A DNA stretch of 64,000 nt from the NCBI GenBank assembly GCA_009917545.1, contig QZDW01000003.1:124001-188000 (forward strand), given 5' to 3'. Both the position numbers and the translations under genes were made by a program. The DNA is from a bacterium 1XD42-76. Its GTDB lineage: Bacteria > Bacillota > Clostridia > Lachnospirales > Lachnospiraceae. The notes beneath the pieces were generated by a model. The model did no database searches. It was not told the DNA's origin and saw only the letters and a list, made by a program, of their open reading frames with translations. Each line of letters starts with the position of its first letter. Positions within the stretch are counted from its first letter, which is position 1. This document shows, in pieces, positions 42,776 through 50,249 of the stretch.

Positions 42776-44462
42776 CGCCGGGCCCGCCGGGGACAAGGGC
42801 ACTTCGGGACAAAATGTCCCAAAGTCCCCCAAGGGGCCAAAAACCAAAAAATCGAAATTCCGCATGGAAAGCGAACAAGAGAAAATCAGCAAATCCAAGC
42901 TCCGCATGGAGACGCGGGAGGATAAGCTGAACCGGGCCCGGAAAAAGCTGGAGGGCAAAAAGCCGCCAAAACCCAGGGGCCCGGTGCGCCGGGTGCTGGG
43001 GGCCGCCGGGTGGAGCGCACACGGTTTTGTGCATGGCAAGGTTTATGAGGTGGAGCATGAAAACGTGGGAACCGAGGGGGCCCACCGCTCCGAGCTTTTG
43101 GGCGAGGCCGCCCTCCGGCATGGGACGCGGTACGCAAAAAAGCGCATCCGGGAGCACCCGGCCCGGGCCGTCCATAAGGCCGAGGCGCAGTACATCAAGG
43201 CCCGGGCGGACTACCAGTTCCGCATGGCCGCGCAGGAGACCCCGGAGCTTGCCAAAAATGCAGTTACCCGCTACTGGCACAAGCAAAAGCTGAAAAAGCA
43301 GTATGCCAAACAAGCGCGGCAGGCGGCGAAACAGACCGCGAAACAAGGGGCCAAGGCCGCCGGGAAAACCGCCGCTGCCACGGAAAAGCTGGCGGAGCGG
43401 GCCGTGGCTTTCGTGAAACGGCATCCCGTGGGGACGCTTATCGCGCTGGCCTGCGTGGTGCTCATTTTGTCGCTCCAGTCCTGCGCGTCCTCCCTTATCA
43501 CTTTGGGGAACGCCGCCGCAGGCGCGGTTGGGGCCACCACCTACCCTGCCCAGGACGGGGATATGCTGGGGGCCGAGGCCGCTTATTGTTCGCTGGAGGC
43601 GGAGCTCCAGCATTATCTGGATACCTACGAAAGCACACACGACTATGACGAGTACCATTTTGATTTGGACGCTATTGAGCACGACCCCTATGTGCTGATT
43701 TCCTTATTGAGCGCATGGCATGAGGGCGAGTGGACGCTGGCGGATGTCCAGCCTACGTTGCGGATGCTCTTTGACCGCCAGTACACGCTGACAGAAAACG
43801 TGGTAAAGGAGCGGCGGTACTACATCGAAACGGATACATGGACGGATGAGGACGGCAACACCCACACCGACAGCTACCGAGTGTATTACGATTACTACAT
43901 CTGCACTGTGACGCTGGATAACTTCAACCTTTCCCATCTCCCTATCTACATCATGGGGGAGGACAAGGTTTCCCGGTATTCCCTCTACATGGCTACGCTG
44001 GGGAACCGCCCCGACCTCTTTCCCGGCTCGTCCTATGTGGGGAAATACACCAGCCCGCCGGAAGGCTACGAAGTGCCGGGGGAATATCTGGACGATGAAA
44101 CATTCGCGGCGATGCTCTCCGAGGCCGAGAAATACCTCGGTTATCCCTATGTATGGGGCGGGAGCTCCCCGGCCACGTCCTTTGACTGCTCCGGCTTTGT
44201 TTCGTGGGTAGTCAATCATTCCGGCTGGAACGTGGGGCGGCTGGGGGCCCAGGGGCTTTACAACATCTGCACCCGCACCAGCTCCCCCCGCCCCGGCGAC
44301 CTTGTTTTCTTCAAGGGAACCTATGACACGCCGGGAGTCTCCCATTGTGGCATCTATGTGGGGGACGGGATGATGATACACTGTGGCGACCCGATACAGT
44401 ACGCCAACCTAAACAGCAGCTACTGGCAGGCCCACTTCTACGCCTACGGGCGTTTACCATGA
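42756..44462 (+). CDS. NlpC/P60 cell-wall hydrolase of the conjugation module (CD1108 family)
   Basis: 568 residues. A basic Lys/Ala-rich N-terminal 220 residues leads to one transmembrane segment (about 225-245). An extracellular middle part is followed by an NlpC/P60 domain (about 450-568) with catalytic Cys in SFDCSGFVSWV and His in GVSHCGIYVG. It probably opens peptidoglycan locally for the mating channel, as VirB1/Tn916 Orf14-type proteins do. Palindrome copy 8 falls within codons 16-22 (SGQNVPK). The start is ATG 42756 within the virB4 end. Confidence 0.88.
   Translation: MTREPNSAGPAGDKGTSGQNVPKSPKGPKTKKSKFRMESEQEKISKSKLRMETREDKLNRARKKLEGKKPPKPRGPVRRVLGAAGWSAHGFVHGKVYEVEHENVGTEGAHRSELLGEAALRHGTRYAKKRIREHPARAVHKAEAQYIKARADYQFRMAAQETPELAKNAVTRYWHKQKLKKQYAKQARQAAKQTAKQGAKAAGKTAAATEKLAERAVAFVKRHPVGTLIALACVVLILSLQSCASSLITLGNAAAGAVGATTYPAQDGDMLGAEAAYCSLEAELQHYLDTYESTHDYDEYHFDLDAIEHDPYVLISLLSAWHEGEWTLADVQPTLRMLFDRQYTLTENVVKERRYYIETDTWTDEDGNTHTDSYRVYYDYYICTVTLDNFNLSHLPIYIMGEDKVSRYSLYMATLGNRPDLFPGSSYVGKYTSPPEGYEVPGEYLDDETFAAMLSEAEKYLGYPYVWGGSSPATSFDCSGFVSWVVNHSGWNVGRLGAQGLYNICTRTSSPRPGDLVFFKGTYDTPGVSHCGIYVGDGMMIHCGDPIQYANLNSSYWQAHFYAYGRLP
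42806..42820. repeat. 15-bp palindrome copy 8, in the N-terminus of the NlpC/P60 gene
   Basis: GGGACAAAATGTCCC encoding GQNVP. Confidence 0.85.
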
Positions 44463-44476
44463 AAAGGAGGTTTTCA

Positions 44477-44734
44477 ATGGCGATAAGCAAGAGCGCAAAA
44501 ATCATGGCCGAGATAGAAAAGGTCAAGGCCAAAATCAGCGACCAGCAGGCCCGGCTGAAAGAGCTGGAACAGAAACACAAGGAGGCCGAGAACGAGGAAA
44601 TCGTGGACATCGTGCGGGGCATGAGCATTTCCCTTGAGGAGCTCCCGCTGGTGCTCCAGCGCATCAAGGCCGGGGACACTTTGGGACAAAATGTCCCGAA
44701 GTCCGCCGGGCCGGAAAAGGAGGACGCGGAATGA
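44477..44734 (+). CDS. DUF4315 family protein
   Basis: 85 residues, mostly one predicted coiled coil (AEIEKVKAKISDQQARLKELEQKHKEAEN) followed by IVDIVRGMSISLEELPLVLQRIKAG. DUF4315 proteins are regularly found next to CD1107/CD1108 homologues in Tn1549-like elements; their role is unknown. The start is ATG 44477 with AAAGGAGG. Palindrome copy 9 encodes LGQNVPK in its tail. It overlaps the next gene by 4 bases. Confidence 0.8.
   Translation: MAISKSAKIMAEIEKVKAKISDQQARLKELEQKHKEAENEEIVDIVRGMSISLEELPLVLQRIKAGDTLGQNVPKSAGPEKEDAE
44683..44697. repeat. 15-bp palindrome copy 9, in the DUF4315 gene 3' end
   Basis: GGGACAAAATGTCCC encoding GQNVP, 34 bases before the next start codon. Confidence 0.85.
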
Positions 44735-45405
44735 AAGGAAAAAAATATCGTGTAGTGGCGGCGGCTCTGTGCGCCGCTTTTTTGCTGTGCGGCATCACCA
44801 CCACGGCCTACGCCGGGGGCGGCGAGGAATGGGAGGACGGTACGGGCGGCCCGGAGTGGGAGGGGCTTGACCCCGTGGAGCCCCCGGCCACCCCGGAGCC
44901 GGAACCCGAGCCCAACCCGTTCACCCCGGACGGCCAGGGGACTATGGTGGATAACGCCACAGACAAAGACGGCAAGGAATTTTTCACCATCATGGCGGCG
45001 GATGAGTCCGTGTTCTATCTGGTGATTGACCGCCAGCGGGAGACGGAAAATGTGTACTTCCTGAACGCCGTCACCGTGGCCGATTTGATGGCCCTTGCGG
45101 AGCCCTCCCCGGAGGCCGTCCCCGAACCGCTCCCGGAGCCGGAGCCCGAACCTGCTACCGAGCCGGAGCCCGAGCCCGAGCCGGAAAAATCCGGCGGGGC
45201 TGGGACGCTTCTGCTGGTGCTGGCGGTGCTGGCTATCGGCGGCGGGGCTGGGTGGTACTTCAAGATATACCGCCCCAAACAACAGGCCGCCGCGCCCGGT
45301 GAGGACTTTGACGAGGCCGAGGAATACGGCGAGGACTATGGCGGCGGTGAATATGACGACCTCCCCCCGTGGGATGAGGAAGAAGAAAAGGAGGACGGAG
45401 AATGA
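44731..45405 (+). CDS. DUF4366 cell-surface protein (CD1107 family)
   Basis: 224 residues: a signal peptide (1-30, ending near TTAYAGG), a Pro/Glu-rich segment, a small globular DUF4366 part (GTMVDNATDKDGKEFFTIMAADESVFYLVIDRQR...), a second Pro-Glu repeat, a transmembrane helix (about 150-172) and an acidic cytoplasmic tail. Likely a surface component of the conjugation apparatus; the function is not established. Overlaps by 4 bases at each end with its neighbours. Confidence 0.82.
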   Translation: MKGKKYRVVAAALCAAFLLCGITTTAYAGGGEEWEDGTGGPEWEGLDPVEPPATPEPEPEPNPFTPDGQGTMVDNATDKDGKEFFTIMAADESVFYLVIDRQRETENVYFLNAVTVADLMALAEPSPEAVPEPLPEPEPEPATEPEPEPEPEKSGGAGTLLLVLAVLAIGGGAGWYFKIYRPKQQAAAPGEDFDEAEEYGEDYGGGEYDDLPPWDEEEEKEDGE

Positions 45406-45575
45406 ATTTCACATCGAACCCTTTGGAACGGGAAATGAAACGCCGCCCCCGGCCCCGGGCTCCCCGCCCGGAAAAGCCCCGGGAGGGCTCCCGGTGCTGT
45501 GGCTGTCCCTACTGGCGCGGCATCCCCTGCGGCTCCTGCTTTCAGAGCCTTTTGAAAAAACCGGGCGGGAGGTGA
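45402..45575 (+). CDS. Small Cys-rich protein, unrecognised
   Basis: 57 residues. A basic Pro/Arg-rich half is followed by a cysteine cluster RCCGCPYWRGIPCGSC with five Cys, which could bind a metal. ATG 45402 overlaps the DUF4366 stop (ATGA), with AAGGAGG and CGGAG upstream, and its 3' end carries the ribosome site for the next gene. The good coupling makes it a credible gene despite its size. Confidence 0.6.
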   Translation: MNFTSNPLEREMKRRPRPRAPRPEKPREGSRCCGCPYWRGIPCGSCFQSLLKKPGGR

Positions 45576-45579
45576 TATT

Positions 45580-45933
45580 TTGCGCGAGCTGACCCGTGAG
45601 GAAAAGGCCGCTATCCGCTCCCTTGTAGTGAAATGGTGCGCCAACTATGACCGGGAATATGGCTGTCTGCCCCTTGACTGCGAGTGCTATATGCTGGGGA
45701 AATGCTGGACGGGGGCTTACTGCCGCTACTTCCGGGAGGCGGTGCTCCCCTTAAATCCCGCATTGGAGGCCGCGCTGACTGACGGCCCGGCCCCCGGTCT
45801 GCGGCCCTGCGCCGTCTGCGGGCGGCTCTTTGCGCCGGAGGGGAAAAGGGCGTTCTGTTCGGCGGCCTGCGCCGAAAATGCGCGGCGGAAACGCCAGCGC
45901 GGCTATATGCGGAAAAGGCGGCTGGACTGTTAG
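45580..45933 (+). CDS. Cysteine-rich VLP domain protein
   Basis: 117 residues with the Cys_rich_VLP pattern (PF14194): LTREEKAAIRSLVVKWCANYDREYGCLPLDCECYMLGKCW followed by a second Cys cluster CAVCGRLFAPEGKRAFCSAACAENARRKRQRGYMRKRR. The second cluster looks like a zinc finger with a basic tail. The start is TTG 45580 with GGAGGTGA upstream. The family is found almost only in conjugative elements; its function is unknown, and nucleic-acid binding is plausible. Confidence 0.8.
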   Translation: MRELTREEKAAIRSLVVKWCANYDREYGCLPLDCECYMLGKCWTGAYCRYFREAVLPLNPALEAALTDGPAPGLRPCAVCGRLFAPEGKRAFCSAACAENARRKRQRGYMRKRRLDC

Positions 45934-46040
45934 CTTTTGCCGCTTGAAAACCCGCTTGTATCAAGCCTTTCCGGGCGCGGTTCATGGGGGCCCGGTATGT
46001 TTCTATGTCCGGCCCCCGTTTTCCGGCCCAAAAGCTAACA
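45928..46040 (+). other. Structured intergenic segment with 12-bp inverted repeat
   Basis: TGTTAGCTTTTG (45928-45939, overlapping the stop of the VLP gene) is the reverse complement of CAAAAGCTAACA (46029-46040). Between them lies GGGGGCCCGG (45986-45995) with CCGGCCCCC (46009-46017) followed by GTTTTCC, a probable terminator. The second arm ends 17 bases before the next start codon. Confidence 0.65.
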
Positions 46041-46057
46041 TCTGAGAGGAGGCTACT

Positions 46058-46654
46058 ATGGACAAAAATCAAGGCTATGCAATCTTAAAGGCCGTCATGC
46101 TGGAGAATGGCCGGGGCTTTGCGCTGGGGGAGCATCCCCGGGCCCCGTCCCCCTTTGTGACGTGGGCCTGCTACGATGACGAACACGGCGCAAGGCAGTA
46201 TGAGTGGGGGCATTATGGCAGTGACCGGGCCGCGCTGGAGCAGGACTTGCTGGAGCGGGTGGAAAGCTACCAGCAGCAGTTCTCCGTCAAGGTGGCGCAC
46301 ATTGAGGCCCCCGGCCTTTACAAGTATTATTCCACCCAGCGGCCCGTTGACATCGGCACGTTTCCCAAGCCTGCGGGCAACGAGCCGGACGAGATCGAAA
46401 ACTACGACAAGCGCGTACCCGTGGAGGGCGGCGCGTTCCTTGCGTGGGGGCATCTGACCTACACGAAACCTTTGACGGAAAAGCAGGCGGCGGACTATGA
46501 GCTCCGGCCCGCCCCGGAGGTGTCCGGCCTACTGCGGGACGGCGGCAGGCCCCGCCCGATTGCCGAGCAGATGAAAGAGGCGGCGAGGATGGCCGGGGAA
46601 CGGCAGGCCCCCTCTGCGCCCAAACGGAACGCGCCCGACCGGGGCGGCAGGTAG
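46058..46654 (+). CDS. Hypothetical conjugative-element protein
   Basis: 198 residues, not assigned to a family by me. Residues 15-105 look globular with aromatic strands (FVTWACYDDEHGARQYEWGHYGS), residues 125-145 contain VEGGAFLAWGHLTYTK, and the last 50 are Pro/Arg/Ala-rich and probably disordered (PRPIAEQMKEAARM). The phrase PIREQ/PIAEQ is shared with tails of the SpoVG-like and PcfB genes. The start is ATG 46058 with GAGAGGAGG. It lies 2 bases before mobC, so it may serve DNA processing. Confidence 0.6.
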   Translation: MDKNQGYAILKAVMLENGRGFALGEHPRAPSPFVTWACYDDEHGARQYEWGHYGSDRAALEQDLLERVESYQQQFSVKVAHIEAPGLYKYYSTQRPVDIGTFPKPAGNEPDEIENYDKRVPVEGGAFLAWGHLTYTKPLTEKQAADYELRPAPEVSGLLRDGGRPRPIAEQMKEAARMAGERQAPSAPKRNAPDRGGR

Positions 46655-46656
46655 GC

Positions 46657-47007
46657 ATGGCCGGAAAAAAGCGCCGCCGCCCCATCCATCTCCATGTGAT
46701 GGTGTCCGAGGATGAGCAGGCGCTTATCCGGGAACGCATGGCCCGGGCGGGCATCCGCAACATGGGCGCGTATATGCGGAGGATGGCCCTTTGCGGCTAT
46801 GTGCTCCAGATTGACCTTGCCCCCGTCCGGGAGCTGGTGTCCCTCCAGCGGCGGTGCTCAAACAATCTCAATCAAGTGGCTGTCCACGCCAACACCTACG
46901 GGGGCATCTACCCCGAGGAAATATCGGCCCTCCAGCGGGACTACTCCGCCTTGTGGGGCCCTCTGTCTGATTTGCTGAAACAGCTTTCCGCACTGGTGGA
47001 GCTGTGA
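46657..47007 (+). CDS. mobC: MobC-type relaxosome accessory protein
   Basis: 116 residues: a ribbon-helix-helix-like N-terminus (RPIHLHVMVSEDEQALIRERMARAGIRNMGAYMRRMAL) and the MobC signature LVSLQRRCSNNLNQVAVHANTYG. It assists the relaxase at oriT by opening DNA strands. It begins 2 bases after the preceding stop. In related elements the relaxase gene follows directly; here an AT-rich alpha/beta hydrolase gene is interposed. Confidence 0.88.
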   Translation: MAGKKRRRPIHLHVMVSEDEQALIRERMARAGIRNMGAYMRRMALCGYVLQIDLAPVRELVSLQRRCSNNLNQVAVHANTYGGIYPEEISALQRDYSALWGPLSDLLKQLSALVEL

Positions 47008-47053
47008 CCTGCTGGGGAGCGGTGATGTGCCGCTCCCCGGCTTTTCGTACTTC

Positions 47054-47068
47054 GGGACATTTTGTCCC
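47054..47068. repeat. 15-bp palindrome copy 10
   Basis: GGGACATTTTGTCCC 46 bases after the mobC stop, at the left border of the AT-rich cargo gene. Confidence 0.9.
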
Positions 47069-47081
47069 AAAGGCGGGGGGA

Positions 47082-47110
47082 TGGACAACAGTACAAGAAT
47101 GTGCTATACT
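47082..47110 (+). promoter_or_regulatory. Promoter of the alpha/beta hydrolase cargo gene
   Basis: TGGACA and TATACT with a 17-base spacer, 53 bases before the TTG start. A small palindrome ACTTGC-TTTTCAA-GCAAGT follows. Confidence 0.5.
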
Positions 47111-47163
47111 TGCTTTTCAAGCAAGTTGTCTACTAACAAATACCGATTTGTAGGGGTGATATT

Positions 47164-47766
47164 TTGAAAAGAATAATTTTATATGTTCATGGAAAAGGTG
47201 GAAGTTATTTAGAAGCTGAACAGTACAAGAAAAATTGTCTGGGTTTCGATATTATCGGTATAGACTATAATGATTATTTTCCGTGGATTGTACAAAACCA
47301 AATTCAATCGGTTTATGACAAAGTTCGCGAAAGATACGACTGTATTTATTTGATTGCAAACAGTATAGGCGCTTATTTTGCAATGCACACATTGCAGGAT
47401 TGTGATATTGCAAAGGCTTTATTTATATCGCCTGTACTTGACATGGAACGTCTTATACTGGACATGATGAATTGGGCAAATGTATCAGAGAAAGATTTGC
47501 GTGAGAAGGGAGAAATCCCTACAGATTTTGGGGAAACATTATCATGGAAATATTTATGCTTTGTTAGGGAAAATCCCATAACATGGAATGTTCCCACAGA
47601 AATTCTATATGCAGGAAATGATAACCTCGTATCTCGGCAAACAGTAAATGAATTTATTAGTAATCACAATACACATCTTACTGTAATGGAAAATGGGGAG
47701 CATTGGTTTCATACAGATGAACAACTTGCCTTTTTAGATATCTGGATGAAAAAGGCAATAGGATAA
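47164..47766 (+). CDS. Small alpha/beta hydrolase (cargo gene)
   Basis: 200 residues with a compact hydrolase fold: oxyanion-side HGKGGS at residue 10, nucleophile elbow ANSIGA with Ser67, acid in AGNDNLVS, and His in NGEHWFHT near the C-terminus. The whole triad is present, so an esterase or related activity is likely; the substrate is unknown. It begins at a TTG with AGGGGTGAT upstream and has its own promoter and terminator. Its AT-rich composition contrasts sharply with mobC and the relaxase gene on either side, indicating separate acquisition. Confidence 0.75.
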   Translation: MKRIILYVHGKGGSYLEAEQYKKNCLGFDIIGIDYNDYFPWIVQNQIQSVYDKVRERYDCIYLIANSIGAYFAMHTLQDCDIAKALFISPVLDMERLILDMMNWANVSEKDLREKGEIPTDFGETLSWKYLCFVRENPITWNVPTEILYAGNDNLVSRQTVNEFISNHNTHLTVMENGEHWFHTDEQLAFLDIWMKKAIG

Positions 47767-47801
47767 ATTCCAGTTTGTGTAATAAGCTAACACATCAAAG
47801 A

Positions 47802-47830
47802 CAGCGGGCGCTTTGCCTGCTGTTTTTTTT
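47802..47830 (+). terminator. Terminator after the alpha/beta hydrolase gene
   Basis: CAGCGGGC pairs with GCCTGCTG (one G-T) and is followed by eight T. It abuts the relaxase ATG. Confidence 0.75.
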
Positions 47831-47831
47831 C

Positions 47832-49259
47832 ATGGCGAGAGGAGGTGCTATCACGGCCACAACCTACATCCGGCCCTACAAGCAGGCGGCGGGACTGAGC
47901 GCCGTCCAGACGATGGAGGAGCGGTTTGCCTACGGGCTCAATCCCCAAAAGCTGGGGGCCGTGTCCTCCCACCTCTGCGACCCGGCCACAGCCGCCGCCG
48001 AGTTCCTGCTGGTGAAAAGCGAATACCAGGCGGCCACGGCCCGGCCCGTGGAGCGCGGGGCGCTGTTCTTCCAGATACGGCAGGCGTTCCCGCCCGGCGA
48101 GGTGACGGCGGAGGAGGCAAACAAGCTGGGCTTTGAAACGGCGATGCGCTGGACGAAAGGCAAATACCAGTTTTTCGTCTGCACCCATACCGACAAGGGC
48201 CACATTCACAACCACATTTATTTCAATTCCACGGCTTTTGACTGCTCCCGGAAATTCCATAATTTCCTCGGCTCCAGCTTTGCCCTCCGGCGGCTGTCTG
48301 ACAGGGTATGTCTGGAGCATGATTTGTCCGTGATACAAAATCCCAAACAGCACAGCAAGGGCCGCTTTCTCCACTATGGCCAGTGGGTGGGGGAAAAGCC
48401 GCCCTCCGCGCAGCAGCGGGTGCGGCTGGCAATCATCGCGGCTCTCGAAAAAAAGCCCGCCGACTTTGCCGCGTTCCTGCGGCTAATGGAGGAGTCTGGC
48501 TTTGCCGTCAAGCGCGGGCGGGGCGGCGTGGTGTCGTTCCTAGCTCCGGGGCAGGACAAGTACACCCGGCTCCGGGCATCCACCCTCGGCGCGGACTTTG
48601 ACCCCGAGGACATCCGGGCAGTGATCGCCGGGGAGCGGCCCCTCCCGGAGCTCCCCAAGAACGCGCCGCCCCCGGCCCGGCAGGTGGGGCTTATCATTGA
48701 CATTCAAAAGCGCATGGCCGAGGGCAAGGGCCCGGCTTATGAACGGTGGGCGAAAGTCTACAACCTAAAGCAGATGGCCGCCGCCCTCCAGTTTTTGCAG
48801 GAAAACAATCTCACCGACTATGACGCGCTGGCGGCAAAGACCACGGCGGCGGTTGACCGGGCCCACGCGCTGGCCGGGGAGCTCCAGACCACCGAGGCCG
48901 CCCTCTCCAAAGTCTCCGGGCTGATGGGGGCCGTGGTGGACTATGCAAAGGCCCGGCCCGTGTTTGATGGCTACAAGGCGGCCCGGTACTCGAAAAAGTA
49001 CCTTGCCGAGCATGAGGCGGAGCTTGCCACCTACCGGGCGGCCCGGGCCGCTATGAATGAATTGCTGGGCGGTGAAAAGCTCCCCAAAATGGACACGCTG
49101 AAAAAACAGCGGCGGGAGCTGGCGGATAAGAAAAAGGCCCTCTATGCCGAGTATAGGCAGGCCCAGCGGGATATGCGGGAGGCCGTGGCTGTCAAGGCCA
49201 ACATCGACCATCTGCTCGGACTGACGGACGGGCGGGACGATAAGGAACAGACGCGATAG
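47832..49259 (+). CDS. MobA/VirD2-like relaxase (MobP type)
   Basis: Nicks oriT and pilots the strand into the recipient. About 475 residues from ATG 47832. The N-terminal relaxase domain (PF03432) has YIRPYKQAAGL near the start and the metal-binding three-His motif HTDKGHIHNHIYFNS near residue 118. A basic helical C-terminal half follows. The start is uncertain: ATG 47832 follows a T-run with no ribosome site, whereas AGAGGAGGT sits at 47838-47846, just ahead of ATC 47850 and ACG 47853. A non-canonical start or a re-engineered junction after the cargo insertion is possible. Confidence 0.88.
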   Translation: MARGGAITATTYIRPYKQAAGLSAVQTMEERFAYGLNPQKLGAVSSHLCDPATAAAEFLLVKSEYQAATARPVERGALFFQIRQAFPPGEVTAEEANKLGFETAMRWTKGKYQFFVCTHTDKGHIHNHIYFNSTAFDCSRKFHNFLGSSFALRRLSDRVCLEHDLSVIQNPKQHSKGRFLHYGQWVGEKPPSAQQRVRLAIIAALEKKPADFAAFLRLMEESGFAVKRGRGGVVSFLAPGQDKYTRLRASTLGADFDPEDIRAVIAGERPLPELPKNAPPPARQVGLIIDIQKRMAEGKGPAYERWAKVYNLKQMAAALQFLQENNLTDYDALAAKTTAAVDRAHALAGELQTTEAALSKVSGLMGAVVDYAKARPVFDGYKAARYSKKYLAEHEAELATYRAARAAMNELLGGEKLPKMDTLKKQRRELADKKKALYAEYRQAQRDMREAVAVKANIDHLLGLTDGRDDKEQTR

Positions 49260-49284
49260 CGGCGGTGACGCAGCCAACCTCTTT

Positions 49285-49299
49285 GGGACATTTTGTCCC
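49285..49299. repeat. 15-bp palindrome copy 11 (most complete, 23-bp symmetry)
   Basis: GGGACATTTTGTCCC with CTTT before and AAAG after, giving a perfect 23-bp palindrome at 49281-49303, 25 bases after the relaxase stop. Confidence 0.92.
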
Positions 49300-49315
49300 A
49301 AAGAGCCGGGTTTGG

Positions 49316-49410
49316 GGAGGCTCCCCAACAAGCATTTTTGCGGGCCTGCGGCCCAGCAAAAATTTCGGAGTGTGGCCACACCCGAATTGCTTGCCGAAAC
49401 GCGCAACCCC
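49316..49410. other. Candidate origin of transfer
   Basis: Dense symmetry lies directly behind the relaxase gene. GGGAGGCTCCCC is followed by a large hairpin, TTTTTGC-G-GGCC (49335-49346) with GGCC-CA-GCAAAAA (49350-49362), and a perfect 12-bp palindrome GTGTGGCCACAC (49370-49381). Next comes CGAATTGCTTGCCGAAACGCGC without symmetry. Inverted repeats next to an asymmetric nick region are typical of MobP oriT sites. The exact nick site is not identified. Confidence 0.45.
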
Positions 49411-49447
49411 GGAAGTGGCGCGAAAAAACGGAGGCGCGTGCTTCTCT

Positions 49448-49807
49448 TTACGCATCCTCCGTTTCTTTAGCCGCTTTCATCGCTTGGATCATGGCTTCTA
49501 CAATTTTTAGTTCTTTTTCGTCCAGGGCGTTAAGAATGGCGTCGATCCGCTTTCTGCACTCACTCCCTTTATTCTTGGACGGATAGAAATATTGATCTAC
49601 CGATATATCGAACATTGTCACCATCTGATAAAAGGTGTTGAGGCTGGGGTGCTGGCCGTCATTCTCGTTATACATGATGGTACGCGGAGCCCGGTCAACA
49701 ATATAGGCCAGTTGTTCCTGCGTCATTCCGCTGGCCTCCCTTGCCCGCTTGATGGCGAGCCCTATATCGTGAAAATCAAATCGTCGATTATCTCTCTCAA
49801 TCTTCAT
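49448..49807 (-). CDS. XRE-family helix-turn-helix regulator
   Basis: 119 residues with a Cro/CI-type HTH at about 14-70 (IGLAIKRAREASGMTQEQLAYIVDRAPRTIMYNENDGQHPSLNTFYQMVTMFDISVDQYF). A C-terminal helical part ends in EDA. It is divergent from the MATE-acetyltransferase operon and convergent with the relaxase gene. The start ATG 49807 has AGGTGATATT upstream, overlapping a palindrome that could be its own operator. It may control cargo or transfer genes. Confidence 0.83.
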   Translation of the reverse strand: MKIERDNRRFDFHDIGLAIKRAREASGMTQEQLAYIVDRAPRTIMYNENDGQHPSLNTFYQMVTMFDISVDQYFYPSKNKGSECRKRIDAILNALDEKELKIVEAMIQAMKAAKETEDA

Positions 49808-49812
49808 AATAT

Positions 49813-49840
49813 CACCTAATGTAATTTTACATTTCAGGTG
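49813..49840. promoter_or_regulatory. Candidate operator over the XRE gene ribosome site
   Basis: ATGTAA-TT-TTACAT (49819-49832) is a 14-bp palindrome, and outer CACCT (49813-49817) matches AGGTG (49836-49840). Its position over the translation start region of the regulator suggests autoregulation. Confidence 0.5.
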
Positions 49841-49921
49841 TTATTATTTGAACGATTGTGTATTTCATACCACTGACTAATTATTTTCACCTAACCTGCA
49901 ATCTAAGATAGCCTTGCTGAC

Positions 49922-49950
49922 TTGACAACAAGAGGAGAACTGATTATAAT
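49922..49950 (+). promoter_or_regulatory. Consensus promoter of the MATE/acetyltransferase operon
   Basis: A perfect TTGACA, a 17-base spacer and a perfect TATAAT. Confidence 0.85.
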
Positions 49951-49983
49951 AAAAATAATATGACTATGCAAGAGGTGAGTACG

Positions 49984-50076
49984 ATGTTGTTCGGAAAATT
50001 TTGTATTGACTTCGGCTCCACACAAGTTTATACCACGAAACATTGTGCGGAGCCTTTTCGGAAAGTTGATCTATAA
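49984..50076 (+). CDS. Leader peptide upstream of the MATE gene
   Basis: A 30-codon frame beginning MLFGKFCIDFGS with AGAGGTGA 5 bases ahead of its ATG, directly downstream of the consensus promoter. Its second half coincides with hairpin 1, so ribosome position on the leader can decide which RNA fold forms. This layout is typical of antibiotic-responsive attenuation in Gram-positive resistance genes. The peptide probably has no function of its own. Confidence 0.6.
   Translation: MLFGKFCIDFGSTQVYTTKHCAEPFRKVDL
50014..50058 (+). terminator. Leader hairpin 1 (attenuator)
   Basis: GGCTCC-A-CACAA (50014-50025) pairs with TTGTG-C-GGAGCC (50043-50054) and TTTT follows. It lies within the leader peptide frame. 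Confidence 0.65.
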
Positions 50077-50086
50077 AGCGGAAAGG

Positions 50087-50118
50087 CCAAGGCAGAGATA
50101 GGACTGTCTTTGGTTTTT
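50087..50118 (+). terminator. Leader hairpin 2
   Basis: CCAAGGCAG pairs with CTGTCTTTGG (allowing G-T and one bulge) and is followed by TTTTT. Confidence 0.5.
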
Positions 50119-50160
50119 ATACCCTTTTTATCAGATCAACGATAGATAATTGACTGTTTA

Positions 50161-50192
50161 GGCCACAGACAATGTTTTGTTTGTGGCCTTTT
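50161..50192 (+). terminator. Leader hairpin 3
   Basis: GGCCACAGACAA pairs with TTGTTTGTGGCC and is followed by TTTT. Confidence 0.6.
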
Positions 50193-50222
50193 GCTATGCT
50201 TATTGTTAAGTGACTATGCAAA

Positions 50223-50249
50223 GGGCGCACGATGTAGTGTGCCCTTTTT
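50223..50249 (+). terminator. Leader hairpin 4, next to the MATE ribosome site
   Basis: GGGCGCAC pairs with GTGTGCCC (one G-T) around a 6-base loop, followed by five T. GGAGG of the MATE gene begins 7 bases later. Confidence 0.75.

Noticed and set aside
45611-46072. Minus-strand frame opposite the Cys-rich VLP gene
   Set aside because: No ribosome site; the plus-strand frame has a clear cysteine-motif pattern and coupling to neighbours.
36723-49299. Palindromes considered as intrinsic terminators
   Set aside because: The stem is six base pairs around three bases without a following T-run, and several copies lie inside coding sequence.
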